This document shows, in pieces, positions 1 through 9,600 of a DNA stretch of 37,401 nucleotides; position 1 is the first letter of the stretch, and every line of letters begins with the position of its first letter. The stretch covers positions 1 through 37,401 of the forward strand of contig JAEOSY010000018.1 in NCBI GenBank assembly GCA_016840125.1. Reading direction: 5' to 3'. Both the position numbers and the translations under genes were made by a program. The stretch is from Candidatus Helarchaeota archaeon (GTDB taxonomy: Archaea; Asgardarchaeota; Lokiarchaeia; Helarchaeales; HEL-GB-A). The notes beneath the pieces were generated by a model. The model did no database searches, was not told where the DNA came from, and saw only the letters and a list, made by a program, of their open reading frames with translations.

Positions 1-1
1 G

Positions 2-115
2 GTATTTGAGGTATTATTCAGGGAAATTTTATTAGATTTGAATAGTCTAAAAGAAGATAAAGCTATTATTTTTGGAGGTTTTGATGGGCTCATCAAAGAT
101 TTTCTAAGAGGATAA
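2..115 (+). CDS. C-terminal end of an upstream gene (partial)
   Basis: An open frame enters from the left edge and runs to a TAA at 113-115, giving 37 residues that end in GGFDGLIKDFLRG. The stop is three bases before the GTG that opens the next gene, so the two are probably co-transcribed. The fragment is hydrophobic and helical-looking and I do not recognise it. It could be the tail of a small roadblock- or longin-type protein, which would suit the next gene, but that is a guess from context only. Confidence 0.5.
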   Translation, partial: VFEVLFREILLDLNSLKEDKAIIFGGFDGLIKDFLRG

Positions 116-118
116 AGG

Positions 119-1204
119 GTGATGATTATGTTTATTGCAGGCTCCTTAAGGCTTCCTTTATTAGTGGTAGAATGGATATTTGCAGTAATATCCCTTGAAT
201 TGGGAATATTATTTATTCTAAAATACATGAGACAAAAGACGGAGCTTCGTACTTCACAAGAACTTGGATACGCTTCATTTTTCTTCGGATTGGCGCTAAT
301 GTGGGTTTTCTTAATAATTGGTGACTATTTTATGTCTGTAGGAAATTTTAGAGATTTATTTATCAACTTAAGTTATTTATCATTAGCCTGTGGTGCCTTA
401 TTGTTGAGTTTTTCAATGGAAAAGTTTAGAATTTATTTATTTAAACGTTATATCTTCACCTATTGCTTTCTAATATTGAATATTATCTTATTAATCTCAT
501 TATTACTTAATTATGAATTAACTAAATACATCTCTCTCGTGACCTGGCCTCTACTCCTCCTATTTTTAATCATATATTTCGTAGATTTTTTCAAATCGGG
601 GATGAAAAAACAGAACTTTCTTTATGATCTAGCAAAGTTTGTACCTGCATTTATTTTTATTGCGATGGGATTCTTCTTATCAAATGACACCGTAATGGGT
701 ATTATAGGAGCTTCTAAACTCGAATTTCGTGTTTGTGCCTCTTTTTTTCAACTACTTTCATTATCTATATTATTTTATTCCTGTATCCGGCTCCCTCCTC
801 TCGTAGAATTTGATTGGAAGAAGAAAATTGAAGATTTATATGTGATAAATAAAGCAGGTTTGTGTTTATTTTATCAATCTTTTACTGGCAAAGATGATCT
901 TAAGGATGAACACCTGAAATCTGGGGCTATAACTTCAATTAATATCATGTTACAATCATTAACTCCATCCGAAAAAACAAAAATTTCAATTATTAAGAAG
1001 AAAGGAAAAACGATGACAATTTATTCTGGTGATTTGAGTTCAGGAGTTTTAATCAGTCGAGAAGAATTGAGCTCTATAAAATATAATCTTAAAGAATTCA
1101 TTCAAAAATTTGAAACCATCTATCAAAATGTTCTGCGGCGTTTTACTGGAGATCTTGATGTCTTTTTACCTGTAAATTCGATAGCCCGCCAGTATTTCTC
1201 TTAA
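119..1204 (+). CDS. Multi-TM membrane protein with C-terminal roadblock/longin-like domain
   Basis: The first 230 residues contain about seven hydrophobic helices separated by short loops, a 7TM-receptor-like layout. Residues about 238-361 form a soluble alpha/beta domain that starts LYVINKAGLCLFYQSF and continues with alternating strands and an amphipathic helix (SGAITSINIMLQSL). This pattern resembles the roadblock/longin-type sensor domains that are abundant in Asgard genomes, which typically bind small GTPases or dimerise. I infer a membrane sensor whose cytosolic end talks to a GTPase; no enzyme motif is visible. The start is uncertain: GTG at 119, ATG at 122 and ATG at 128 are all in frame, with AAAGGGTG just upstream. 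It lies three bases after the preceding gene and converges on the galactose gene. Confidence 0.7.
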   Translation: MMIMFIAGSLRLPLLVVEWIFAVISLELGILFILKYMRQKTELRTSQELGYASFFFGLALMWVFLIIGDYFMSVGNFRDLFINLSYLSLACGALLLSFSMEKFRIYLFKRYIFTYCFLILNIILLISLLLNYELTKYISLVTWPLLLLFLIIYFVDFFKSGMKKQNFLYDLAKFVPAFIFIAMGFFLSNDTVMGIIGASKLEFRVCASFFQLLSLSILFYSCIRLPPLVEFDWKKKIEDLYVINKAGLCLFYQSFTGKDDLKDEHLKSGAITSINIMLQSLTPSEKTKISIIKKKGKTMTIYSGDLSSGVLISREELSSIKYNLKEFIQKFETIYQNVLRRFTGDLDVFLPVNSIARQYFS

Positions 1205-1219
1205 ATTTTTCCTCTTAGA

Positions 1220-2179
1220 TTATACTTTGACCTCTCGTAATTCCTTCGCTTTTTCTTCAGGAACAGTTGGGTTGATGAAGGCATTGGTTCCCAATTCCAC
1301 GCCTGCTAAGTATTTTACTTTCTTTTCCCCTCGATGAATGGGATAAAATTCCACATGAAAATGATAATAGGGATATTCGTCGCCATTGGTCGGAGCTTGA
1401 TGAAAAACCATGGTGTAAGGCAGTTTAAATCCAAAAAGCGCATCATATTTAGCTCTAATTATCTTCAAAATCGACGCAAAATCTTTCTTTTCAGGTTCAG
1501 AAAGTGCCAGAATATTTTCAATATGCCGGTTTGAGTAGAGATGTACTCCATACGGCCAAGTCGCAGAAAAGGGAATAAAGGCAGTAAAGGAATGGTTATC
1601 ATAGATTATACGTCGTCCATCCGCCTGCTCCTTTTCAAGTATGGCACAGAAAAGACATTGCTTACGCTTCTCCATGTAATGTTTCGAGGAGTTTAATTCC
1701 CCCTGAATTTTTCGAGGTACATTTGAAAATGCATACAATTGTCCATGGGGGTGGTCCAATGTAACCCCTATGGCACGCCCTCTATTCTCGAAGATGAAGA
1801 CGTAATTTATTTCCTGCATTGCGCCCAATTCGCTATAACGATCTACCCACATATCAATAATTGCTCCAATATGATCAAGATCAAGCTGATGAAGTTCAGT
1901 GTTGTGGTCGGGGGTATATAAAAGAACCTCACACACACCTTTTGCAGGCTTTACTTGATAAAAATCATCTGAATCCACATCCGGTTTAGGAGGATCCAAC
2001 ATTAATGCGGGAAACTTATTAGGAAGATGTAATGCTTTCCAATTTCCATATCCTTGAACTTCTTGGCTGTCCGGACAAAAGGGACAGTCTGACGTTTTCG
2101 GCAGAAGCGGACGTTTCGTCCGATGTGATGCAATTATAACCCACTCCTGAAGGACTGGATTCCAACGTAATTCACCCAT
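1220..2179 (-). CDS. galT: Galactose-1-phosphate uridylyltransferase
   Basis: GalT transfers UMP from UDP-glucose to galactose 1-phosphate in the Leloir pathway. Counting from the ATG at 2179 (319 residues), a CPFC zinc-type pair sits at residues 32-35, the catalytic histidine-triad motif H153-P-H155-G-Q is intact, and the C-terminal half carries HFHVEFYP, the second family hallmark. The length is normal. An in-frame TTG at 2191 would add four residues, but GGTGAT lies at the right distance for the 2179 ATG. No galactokinase or epimerase gene is adjacent, so the substrate context is not confirmed; related uridylyl- or adenylyltransferases acting on other sugar phosphates are the main alternative. 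Confidence 0.9.
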   Translation of the reverse strand: MGELRWNPVLQEWVIIASHRTKRPLLPKTSDCPFCPDSQEVQGYGNWKALHLPNKFPALMLDPPKPDVDSDDFYQVKPAKGVCEVLLYTPDHNTELHQLDLDHIGAIIDMWVDRYSELGAMQEINYVFIFENRGRAIGVTLDHPHGQLYAFSNVPRKIQGELNSSKHYMEKRKQCLFCAILEKEQADGRRIIYDNHSFTAFIPFSATWPYGVHLYSNRHIENILALSEPEKKDFASILKIIRAKYDALFGFKLPYTMVFHQAPTNGDEYPYYHFHVEFYPIHRGEKKVKYLAGVELGTNAFINPTVPEEKAKELREVKV

Positions 2180-2197
2180 TTCTATCACCAAATAAAT

Positions 2198-2230
2198 TTT
2201 AATTATAAATCAATTTCCTAGTTATAAATG
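2198..2230. promoter_or_regulatory. Divergent promoter region, galT / lysine-tailed protein
   Basis: Two TATA-like elements lie back to back in this A+T-rich spacer: TTTATAAT read leftward at about 2202-2209, and TTATAAAT read rightward at 2222-2229. With archaeal spacing they would start transcripts close to the galT start codon and about 20 bases before the ATG at 2272. The assignment is by eye. Confidence 0.35.
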
Positions 2231-2271
2231 ATTTCTTATTTGTGACTACGACGAAATGTGAGATGTGGGAT

Positions 2272-2751
2272 ATGCCGAAACGTGCTTCTTCGAAGAAAAA
2301 AAAGGCAGATGCAAAGGAGGAGGTAATGCCTTTTCTGAGAAATCTACAAGATAGATTAGATAAAGTTGAAGTAGCGCTGGAAAAGCTCCAGCTAGCATCG
2401 AACACTGAACATTTTGAAGACGAACAAAAGATTATCTTAACTGATAGCATTGTTGATGAACAAATAACTGAAGCTACAGCAGGTCTACGGGAGGATTTAG
2501 GTGATTTCATTCAATATGTTTTCTTCCCAAGCCAAGATATCTCCTATCTCGATTCACAAACGCAAAGTAAAATAGCAACGTTAAGAGACCGCCTCAATCA
2601 GTTACAGACAAACATGATAAACGAAGTTATCCAACAAATTAAGGTGCTGTTTCCTCAAATCCCCATATCAGAAGATTTTCAACCACCAAAAACTAAGAAA
2701 GGAACAAAAAAGAAAAAAACCAAAAAACGCATTAAAAAAAAGAGGAAATGA
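2272..2751 (+). CDS. Small coiled-coil protein with lysine-rich tails at both ends
   Basis: This 159-residue protein has a basic N-terminus (MPKRASSKKKKADAKEE), an acidic, heptad-like helical centre (residues about 20-140) and a strongly basic C-terminus of about 20 residues (KKGTKKKKTKKRIKKKRK). I do not recognise the family. The tails are of the kind that bind nucleic acid, acidic proteins or acidic membranes; the acidic core could self-associate. I chose the ATG at 2272 because it puts the basic tail at the N-terminus as in the next gene; in-frame GTG 2242 and ATG 2263 would extend it. It precedes the peptidase gene by 150 bases on the same strand, but a TATA-like element lies between them. 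Confidence 0.7.
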   Translation: MPKRASSKKKKADAKEEVMPFLRNLQDRLDKVEVALEKLQLASNTEHFEDEQKIILTDSIVDEQITEATAGLREDLGDFIQYVFFPSQDISYLDSQTQSKIATLRDRLNQLQTNMINEVIQQIKVLFPQIPISEDFQPPKTKKGTKKKKTKKRIKKKRK

Positions 2752-2874
2752 ATAGGTTTTAGAAATTATACCCATCTAATCTTCCCCCTTAAACTGGTTT
2801 TCGATCTTCCAATATACCTTTATTGAAGGGTAAAAAATGTTAAAAGACTGATTGATCTTATTTCTTTTTAATTT

Positions 2875-2888
2875 CAATATAAATAAAA
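2875..2888 (+). promoter_or_regulatory. TATA-like element before the M28-type gene
   Basis: CAATATAAATAAAA lies about 20 bases before the ATG at 2902. If it is the TATA box the mRNA would be leaderless or nearly so, although AAAGGAAG directly before the start also resembles a ribosome binding site. The two readings conflict, so one of them is probably wrong. Confidence 0.3.
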
Positions 2889-2901
2889 GGAAGAAGCGAA
2901 T

Positions 2902-4485
2902 ATGGCAAAGGGCAAAAAGAAAACAACAAAGAAAAAGAAAGCGACAAAAAAGCCAGTAGTCGAGGAAACACCAGCTGAGGAAGTCAAAGAAGAAGCCACT
3001 GAAGAAAAACCAGTCAAAGAAGAAGTTGCTGAAGAAAAACCCCCTGAGGTGAAGAAAGAAGTAACCAAGAAACCTAAGAAGAAAGAAATAATTACAGAAT
3101 CTATTGAAGATGTGCCCAGTGAATATGTAGAAATGGAATATACCGACGTTTTTGATAAAAAACGGGCATATAACCATACGGAATCTCTCGCAAAACCACG
3201 GTTAGTTGGGACTGAAGGCGAAAAAGAAGCAGCAAATTATATTCAAGGGAAATTCTCAGGAATGGGGCTGAAGCCAGTTGAAGAGAAATTCTCCTTCACA
3301 GATTGGTCTTTCAAAGCTTTACCTAGAATTACTGAAGGAATTGAATCAGCTTTATTAATTGTAATTCTGCTTTTAATCTCAATTAGTCCAGCTCTAAAAG
3401 TGGCTCTCACTCCCAACAATCCCGCGTTCATCGTCGCATTGGTTCTATCGGGCGTTTTATTGGTCTATCTCTTTTATACTTCGATTCAAGCAAAATTCTT
3501 TTGGATGTATCAAAATGTAAAAGGTAGGTTTAAAATATTCGAGAGTAAGGAATATACCTCACAGAATATAGTAGCGAAAGTCGATTGTACCAAAGGCAGT
3601 GATGCTGCATCTGGTGAAATAATTCTCCTAGCACATTATGATTCGAAGAGTCAGACATGGCCTATGTTTTTACGGGCAACACTGTTCTATATTGAATCAA
3701 TCGCCACAATTATCTTTCCTATAGGCATTATATGCCTCTACGCATTAATAGCTGTCGAACTGAGTTTATTAAGTTCAGGCGCAATAATACTAAGTCAAAT
3801 TATCTTTGCAGGTGGAACAGGTCAAACTGTATTTCTTACAGTTCTATGGGTTTTTGCCTTTATTGATCTAGGCACTTTTGTCTTTCTTGAATTAAACAAG
3901 ACTGGAAACAAATCCGCAGGGGCTCTTGATAACGCCTCTGGTTTGGGAGTGTTTTTGGAATTAGCGGAGAATTATTCTAAAGCACCTTTAGAGAATTACA
4001 ATCTGACTTTTGTTGCTACTGGTGCAGAAGAACTGGGTCTGATGGGTACAGTTGCGTATCTCAAAGCTCATGAGGCTGAACTGGATAAAGACATTACATA
4101 TTTCATAAACCTCAAGGTGACTGGCGTCAGAGGGCATTTCTATATTCCGGGTCCGGTTGGATTTCCACCACACTTACCTTGCTTAGAAGTCGAGAATCTA
4201 TATAAAAAAGTAGTGAAGCGGCGACAAATTCCCTTTAAAGAAGGATCCAATAAAAAAATAAAAGTTGTATCTCCCTGGGTTTTTGGTGCATGGAACGACG
4301 ATATGGTACCCCTATTAAGAGGATTTAATGGAAACCGGATCTCAATTGGCGGTGTCATGCGCCGATATGACATCATCCACTCTGAAGACGATACCATTGA
4401 TCAAGTAGATATTGAAGCTATGGATATTGTAGGTAAGGTAACGGCTGAAGTTTTAACACGGCTTGATCTACGAGCACGCCCATAA
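2902..4485 (+). CDS. Membrane-embedded M28-family peptidase homologue with altered zinc site
   Basis: Residues 1-62 are a lysine/glutamate-rich disordered tail. An M28 (aminopeptidase Y/Fxna-like) fold follows, interrupted by hydrophobic segments at about 148-166, 175-192, 258-288 and 291-330. M28 enzymes hold two zinc ions with His, Asp, Glu, Asp and His. Here H245 (LLAHYDSKS), D343 (GALDNASGLG), E376/E377 (TGAEELGL) and H493 (IIHSEDDTID) are present, but the segment that normally reads INLD reads INLK, placing K405 at the fourth ligand. The protein may therefore have lost peptidase activity or use one metal. The active face position relative to the membrane cannot be read. It is preceded by the lysine-tailed protein and followed by a T-rich terminator. 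Confidence 0.8.
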   Translation: MAKGKKKTTKKKKATKKPVVEETPAEEVKEEATEEKPVKEEVAEEKPPEVKKEVTKKPKKKEIITESIEDVPSEYVEMEYTDVFDKKRAYNHTESLAKPRLVGTEGEKEAANYIQGKFSGMGLKPVEEKFSFTDWSFKALPRITEGIESALLIVILLLISISPALKVALTPNNPAFIVALVLSGVLLVYLFYTSIQAKFFWMYQNVKGRFKIFESKEYTSQNIVAKVDCTKGSDAASGEIILLAHYDSKSQTWPMFLRATLFYIESIATIIFPIGIICLYALIAVELSLLSSGAIILSQIIFAGGTGQTVFLTVLWVFAFIDLGTFVFLELNKTGNKSAGALDNASGLGVFLELAENYSKAPLENYNLTFVATGAEELGLMGTVAYLKAHEAELDKDITYFINLKVTGVRGHFYIPGPVGFPPHLPCLEVENLYKKVVKRRQIPFKEGSNKKIKVVSPWVFGAWNDDMVPLLRGFNGNRISIGGVMRRYDIIHSEDDTIDQVDIEAMDIVGKVTAEVLTRLDLRARP

Positions 4486-4493
4486 TATCTCAC

Positions 4494-4502
4494 TTTTTTT
4501 TT
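4494..4502 (+). terminator. T-run terminator after the M28-type gene
   Basis: Nine consecutive T residues begin nine bases after the stop codon and are followed by further T-rich sequence to about 4545. Such runs terminate archaeal RNA polymerase without a hairpin. Confidence 0.5.
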
Positions 4503-4690
4503 CAATTTTTGAATTTTCTTTTCTATTTTTATTATTACTTTCAAAGAGAAATCATTTTTCCAACCAAACCTTCTAAACTAGGTGCTTTTTACATCTATTT
4601 TTAAAACTAAAACCTTATTAGGGAGAATAATAAACTTAGAGGTTAAACAACCAAACAAGATGACTAAATCATTGTATGGAGTGTGAAAGA

Positions 4691-6586
4691 ATGGCAAGTT
4701 TTGATTATATGTCGCCATGCTCATCGAGTAATTTTGTCGGACGAAAGCGTGAAATTGCTTTATTTAAGGAACAGATGGAAAAAGTGATGGCTGGTGAAGA
4801 AACAGCCAAAGGAATAATAATTCATGGACGAAGCGGTATAGGAAAGACGAGTTTAATGAATAAACTGGTTGATATAGCTAAAAGTTCATGCTATGTGATT
4901 TCCCATGAAATCCCGTTAGTCGGAGCTCAATATTTTTTTGATGATCTTAGAGCTGAAGTTGATAACATTACTAAAGGTAAGCCCTTTCAGAAACCTGCAA
5001 AACGCGGAAAGAAAGGGAAGAAGGCTCCCTTTATAATGCGTTCCTATGAGATTCAAAATCTTGAAAAATACTACGAAGAATTTTACAAAAAATTTACGAA
5101 AAAATTAGATGGAAATCAGAAGAAAGTTGTTAAGAAAGGATACAAAGGTATTGTTATTTTTATCGATAATATTGAAAGGTTTAATGTCCTTGATCTTAAC
5201 ATTGCTTTTGATCTCCTGAAAGGCGTTTGTGACCGCATCACCACGGAAGTGAAGGGTAAACCCTTCAACATCCCAATCCTGTTTGTGGTTTCGGCGTGGG
5301 AACGATACTATCCCAAAATTAAATATGTTCTCACCAATTTTGAGGAAATTGGAGTGCCAACGCTTAATATGACTGATGCTAGACAATTGCTTGAGAAGAA
5401 TGCATCAGGCGCTGGAATTAGTTTCGAGGATGAAATTAGCGAACGGATGGTTGAAGCATCATTAAATGTTCCCCAAATGATCCTTTATAATGGTGCCTAT
5501 ATTAGTGCAAACAGGGGTGACGCCAGAGAAATAACTAAAGCTCTTTGGAATGAAAAACTTGAAGCTGGTGTTAAACTTGGCTTCGATCATGAATTTGAGG
5601 GTATTTCTGAAGGCGAGCGAAAAGTTTTACAAGCCTTCTCTATGGAAACGGTAAATTTTGCCGAAGCTATTACCGTTGCACAGGGAACTGGTATGGAATT
5701 AAACCAGTGTGTGTCTGAACTTCAAAAGTTAACTTCAAAGAAAGTCTTATCGAAAGAAGGAGATTATTATCATATAACTTTAAATGCATTTTGGGAACAT
5801 TTACGCAATAGTCTTGGCGATATCGCGATTGGAGCACAAGCTAAGGGAATTATGCTGGTCGCGGAAAATGATGCCGAGAATGGACGTCTTTTCAGTGATT
5901 TTTTACATGACGAAATGGAGCGCCTTCGAACTGACGCGGTTACAGCTGGACTAGTAGCACCAATCGAATTGATTGCGAGAGGATATGAACGCATTTTTAA
6001 CTCATCCTTTAGATATGAGTATTATAATGCAGCTTTTGAATATATCCTCCTAGCTGGAGAGAGTTACGTTAAAATTGCTGAAATTGAGAAAGCAGCCCTC
6101 ATTCTTGAGCGTGCAGCCAAAATGTTTAAAGAAAAAAATCTAACAGATTATGCACGAGATGTCCTAGTAAAAACAATTGAAACATATATCCTACTCAAAG
6201 ATCAAGGGAAAACACGGGAATTAAAACTAGATTTAGCACAACTATCTATCAAAAAAGCAGACGAAAATCTTGAGAAAAATTCATTCCCATTAGCAAGAGC
6301 TAACTTTTCACGAGCTCAACGCCTACTTGATGAAATCAATGAAAATGATATGTTAATTGAAATGATTGACAGAGCTGCTAAAACTTTTATGGACAAACAA
6401 GAATATTTCTACGCTTGGCAATTCTATGGAAAATTATCGGATATTTACTTGAAAATTGGTGATAATTCAACAGCAGCAAATACGCTTAAACAAGCTGCAG
6501 CACAATTCACTCAAATAGGTCAACAGAAATTCGCTGATAAGCTAAATGAACAATTATCAAAGAAAATACCCGCAGGAGCTGAATAA
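4691..6586 (+). CDS. STAND-like ATPase: AAA-type P-loop, winged helix, TPR
   Basis: From the ATG at 4691 (631 residues): FVGRKREI at 15-22 is the box typical of ORC/AAA_16-type ATPases; Walker A is G46-RSGIGKTS-54; Walker B is IVIFIDN with D159. A lysine-rich insert (residues about 103-121) separates them. Residues about 300-380 look like a winged helix (SEGERKVLQAFS to DYYHITLNAFWEHL), and residues 420-631 form TPR/alpha-SNAP-like helical pairs. P-loop, winged helix and TPR in this order is the STAND layout of MalT- and NLR-type switches. No N-terminal effector is fused; the next gene, 18 bases downstream, is the likely partner. An ATG at 4676 is possible, but GGAGTGTGA precedes the 4691 ATG. 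Whether it regulates transcription, organises the cell or defends it is not shown. Confidence 0.75.
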   Translation: MASFDYMSPCSSSNFVGRKREIALFKEQMEKVMAGEETAKGIIIHGRSGIGKTSLMNKLVDIAKSSCYVISHEIPLVGAQYFFDDLRAEVDNITKGKPFQKPAKRGKKGKKAPFIMRSYEIQNLEKYYEEFYKKFTKKLDGNQKKVVKKGYKGIVIFIDNIERFNVLDLNIAFDLLKGVCDRITTEVKGKPFNIPILFVVSAWERYYPKIKYVLTNFEEIGVPTLNMTDARQLLEKNASGAGISFEDEISERMVEASLNVPQMILYNGAYISANRGDAREITKALWNEKLEAGVKLGFDHEFEGISEGERKVLQAFSMETVNFAEAITVAQGTGMELNQCVSELQKLTSKKVLSKEGDYYHITLNAFWEHLRNSLGDIAIGAQAKGIMLVAENDAENGRLFSDFLHDEMERLRTDAVTAGLVAPIELIARGYERIFNSSFRYEYYNAAFEYILLAGESYVKIAEIEKAALILERAAKMFKEKNLTDYARDVLVKTIETYILLKDQGKTRELKLDLAQLSIKKADENLEKNSFPLARANFSRAQRLLDEINENDMLIEMIDRAAKTFMDKQEYFYAWQFYGKLSDIYLKIGDNSTAANTLKQAAAQFTQIGQQKFADKLNEQLSKKIPAGAE

Positions 6587-6604
6587 CAAAAGGAGATGAT
6601 TTGA

Positions 6605-9600
6605 ATGGCAAGTGTAACTGAAAAACCTAATATGGTAAAGATTATTATTGAGAGTTTGAAGGAACAAGGAATTCCAATTAACGAGGGTGAAGCCAGAGCA
6701 TTTGTAGCTCTTTACGGGAAAGGATTCATAACAGAGAGTTCAGTAGCAGCAATGGCCGGTATTACCTTTGAAGAAGCTAAAGTAGCCATCCAAAAGTTTG
6801 TCGCTGGGCAAATAGCAGTCGAAGTTAAGGAAATTGTTAAAGGCGTATCTCGTTTCATGCCCACTGTCCCTTGGAGTGCATTTACCCAATACCTTGATTC
6901 ATTCCAAAACAAAACTGCTGCGTCACGGGAGCAATTGGATGGACATGTCAAAGGGCATATTGCGGACTTACAAAAGGAAGTAGCTACTCTTAAAGATGGT
7001 ACGGCAAGCGCTGTAAGTACTCAAATTGAAAAGTTTTCTCAGGATACTGTTAAAGCCCGTGAAAACATATCAAAGACAATAACCGAACAAATAATGAAAT
7101 TAAATTCAGATGTTGAGAACAAAAAAGTAGAAATTTCTGCGGCATTTAAAGAGAAAAATGATGCCCATAATGCTAACATTCGGGAATATGAACAAACCCT
7201 TTCGAATGCTCTTGACCAAAAAAACGATCTACTAAAAAGCCAATCCAAGGAAATTCATGAGAAAACTACGGATGAGAACCGCGAATCTCTCAATCTTTTA
7301 AACATTAAAATTGATGGTACTTTTGATAAGTACGTTGCCGGTGTAAAAGAAATTATTAATTCGAACCGTGATGATGTTTATAACGCATATGATAAGTGGC
7401 ATACTGATCTATCTGCCCAATTCCTTGACATGATTGACGGCCAAATCGCGATTGTGCGAGGGAAGGATGCTGAACTTAAAGAAGAGATAAGCAAGTCCAT
7501 CGAAATCAACTTTGAATGGTTCATGGAACGGGCAAGGTTAATGCGAGAACGCGCAGCAGGTACATTTAACAAGGAAATTGAAAACCAAGAATCTGAATTC
7601 TACAAGTTAAAAGATAGTATTGCCGGTGTAACAAGCGATTTACTTGCTCGGATCAAGGGGACCCTTCAAGACGTTCAAAACAACTTCTTACAGCGGATTG
7701 ACAATCAAGTGAAACGCTTACAATCCGACTCGACTGAATTGGAGAAGAAATTATCCGAAACCATGGATGCGAAAATTTCCACATTAACCCAGGGATCTGA
7801 ATCGTTAAAATCTAATTTTACCGTTGATATCGACAGTCGCATAGCAAGTCTGAATGAACAGCTGCAAAAAGTCGAAAAAGAGATGGTATCGAGCTTATCT
7901 AATGTTGTCTCTGAACATAAATCTAATATTAAATCATTTGCGAAGACGGAAGAGGGCGTGATGAAAGAAACTGTAAATGATACTAAAAGTGCAGTTTCAA
8001 ATCTCGTGAAGGAACTGGAAAATGCGTTCCGTGAATGGGCTCGAAGCGCGGAAAATAATCTTAAGGATAAAGTCGGTGAAGATGAAACCCTAAAGGAAGC
8101 AGTGAATTCCGCAACGAATGACTTGAATGATATTCGGAAAATGCAAAAAACCAAACTAGATGAATTGACAAACCAGCTCAATGAGAAATTGAATCAAATG
8201 TCCGATTCTCTCAGTACCAATCTTGATAATTACGTCCAGACAAATACTACGAAGTTTGAGGAGTGGCTTGCTAACACCCAATCGTCCGTAGGAGCAGTAA
8301 TAAAAGCAGAAACCACCGCTTTAAGCGTTCGGAATAGTGAAATGAAAAATTCAGCCCGTAATGCGGCGGATTCCAATCTCCAGTGGTTCAAGGATCGTCA
8401 ATCGACTCTTGGAGAAGCGGCGGCTACCGCATTCAATGCACAAGTAGAAGCCACAGAACTTGAATTCTATTCTTTGAGAGATTCGATTGGAAGTGGTATG
8501 GATGATATGGTTAAACGATTCAAAGATATCTCAAATCAAGTCCAAGAGCGCTTCTTAGAAGCAGTTCTCACTCAGGTAAATCGCTTACAGAGCGATACTG
8601 CAACTCTAGAAAAGACTCTTTCTGAAACCTTGGATGAACGGAATGACACATATCGGAACGAATTAAACGCGATGCGCGATGATTTCTATAAACTTGTAGA
8701 TGAACGGGTGGATGATGTTGATGGACGGGCTCATGATCTCCGGACGGAAAATATCAACTTACTTTCCGAGATCATTCAAGGCCATAAAACCAATCTCCAG
8801 AACATTGATAATACTAAATTTGGTGAGCTCGATACAACAACGGATGAGATGAAGCAAGATGTTGGAGCTAATGTTAACCAAGAAATTGAACGGGTTAATA
8901 AAACAGTTGAAGACAATTATGCTACTGTGACTGCACGGATCGATGAAGGATTCGCAACCATTAAGCAAGAGATAAATGGAATTGATAACGATTATCTCAA
9001 GCAAATCCAGGATTTAACCACCGCCACCGCTGACCAAGTGAATGAGATCCATTCTAACCATGCAGCAGGTTTCCAGCAGGATGCAACCGGTGTGGAAAGT
9101 ACTCTACTCGAGTTAGCAACCCAACACCAAGCCGATTATGAAACAAACGCAAATACCTTGAATGAGAATTTTGCCTCTAAAGCCGATGAAACGGAAACTA
9201 TCATTACGAATCGATTGAATGCGGCGAATAATGATATGGCAAATACATTCAGGGAATCTGAAGCTAGAACCGCCGAACGGGCACAGCTTCTACGTGCAGT
9301 ATGGCAAGAAGTCGTCAATGTTTTACCAATTCAGGGTATTCTGACTTGGCCTATTATCACTCGTGAAGCAATTATTGAATATACCAAGGACATGCTCGTT
9401 AGGACGAAATCCACAGTTTCAGTTGTCGTACCTTCTTTCGATGATCTACCATTCGAGGCTCTTATGGCGACACCCTCCACAAGGCGGGTGATAGTCGCAA
9501 CGAAGATACTCGCAACTCAACGTGAAAGAGTACAGCAAATGCTGGACAAAGGCAACATTCAGATACGCCAGCGACCGGAAAGCGATATTTTCGCATGCGC

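Noticed and set aside
2776..3177. Phe-rich 133-codon frame opposite the lysine-rich tail of the M28-type gene
   Set aside because: Long runs of Phe are the antisense of AAA/GAA lysine and glutamate codons; no start signal or family similarity.
7705..8181. 158-codon open frame on the minus strand inside the coiled-coil gene
   Set aside because: It is Ser/Phe-rich, as expected for the reverse of a Glu/Lys/Asn-rich coiled coil, and has no start signal; the plus-strand gene is clearly real.
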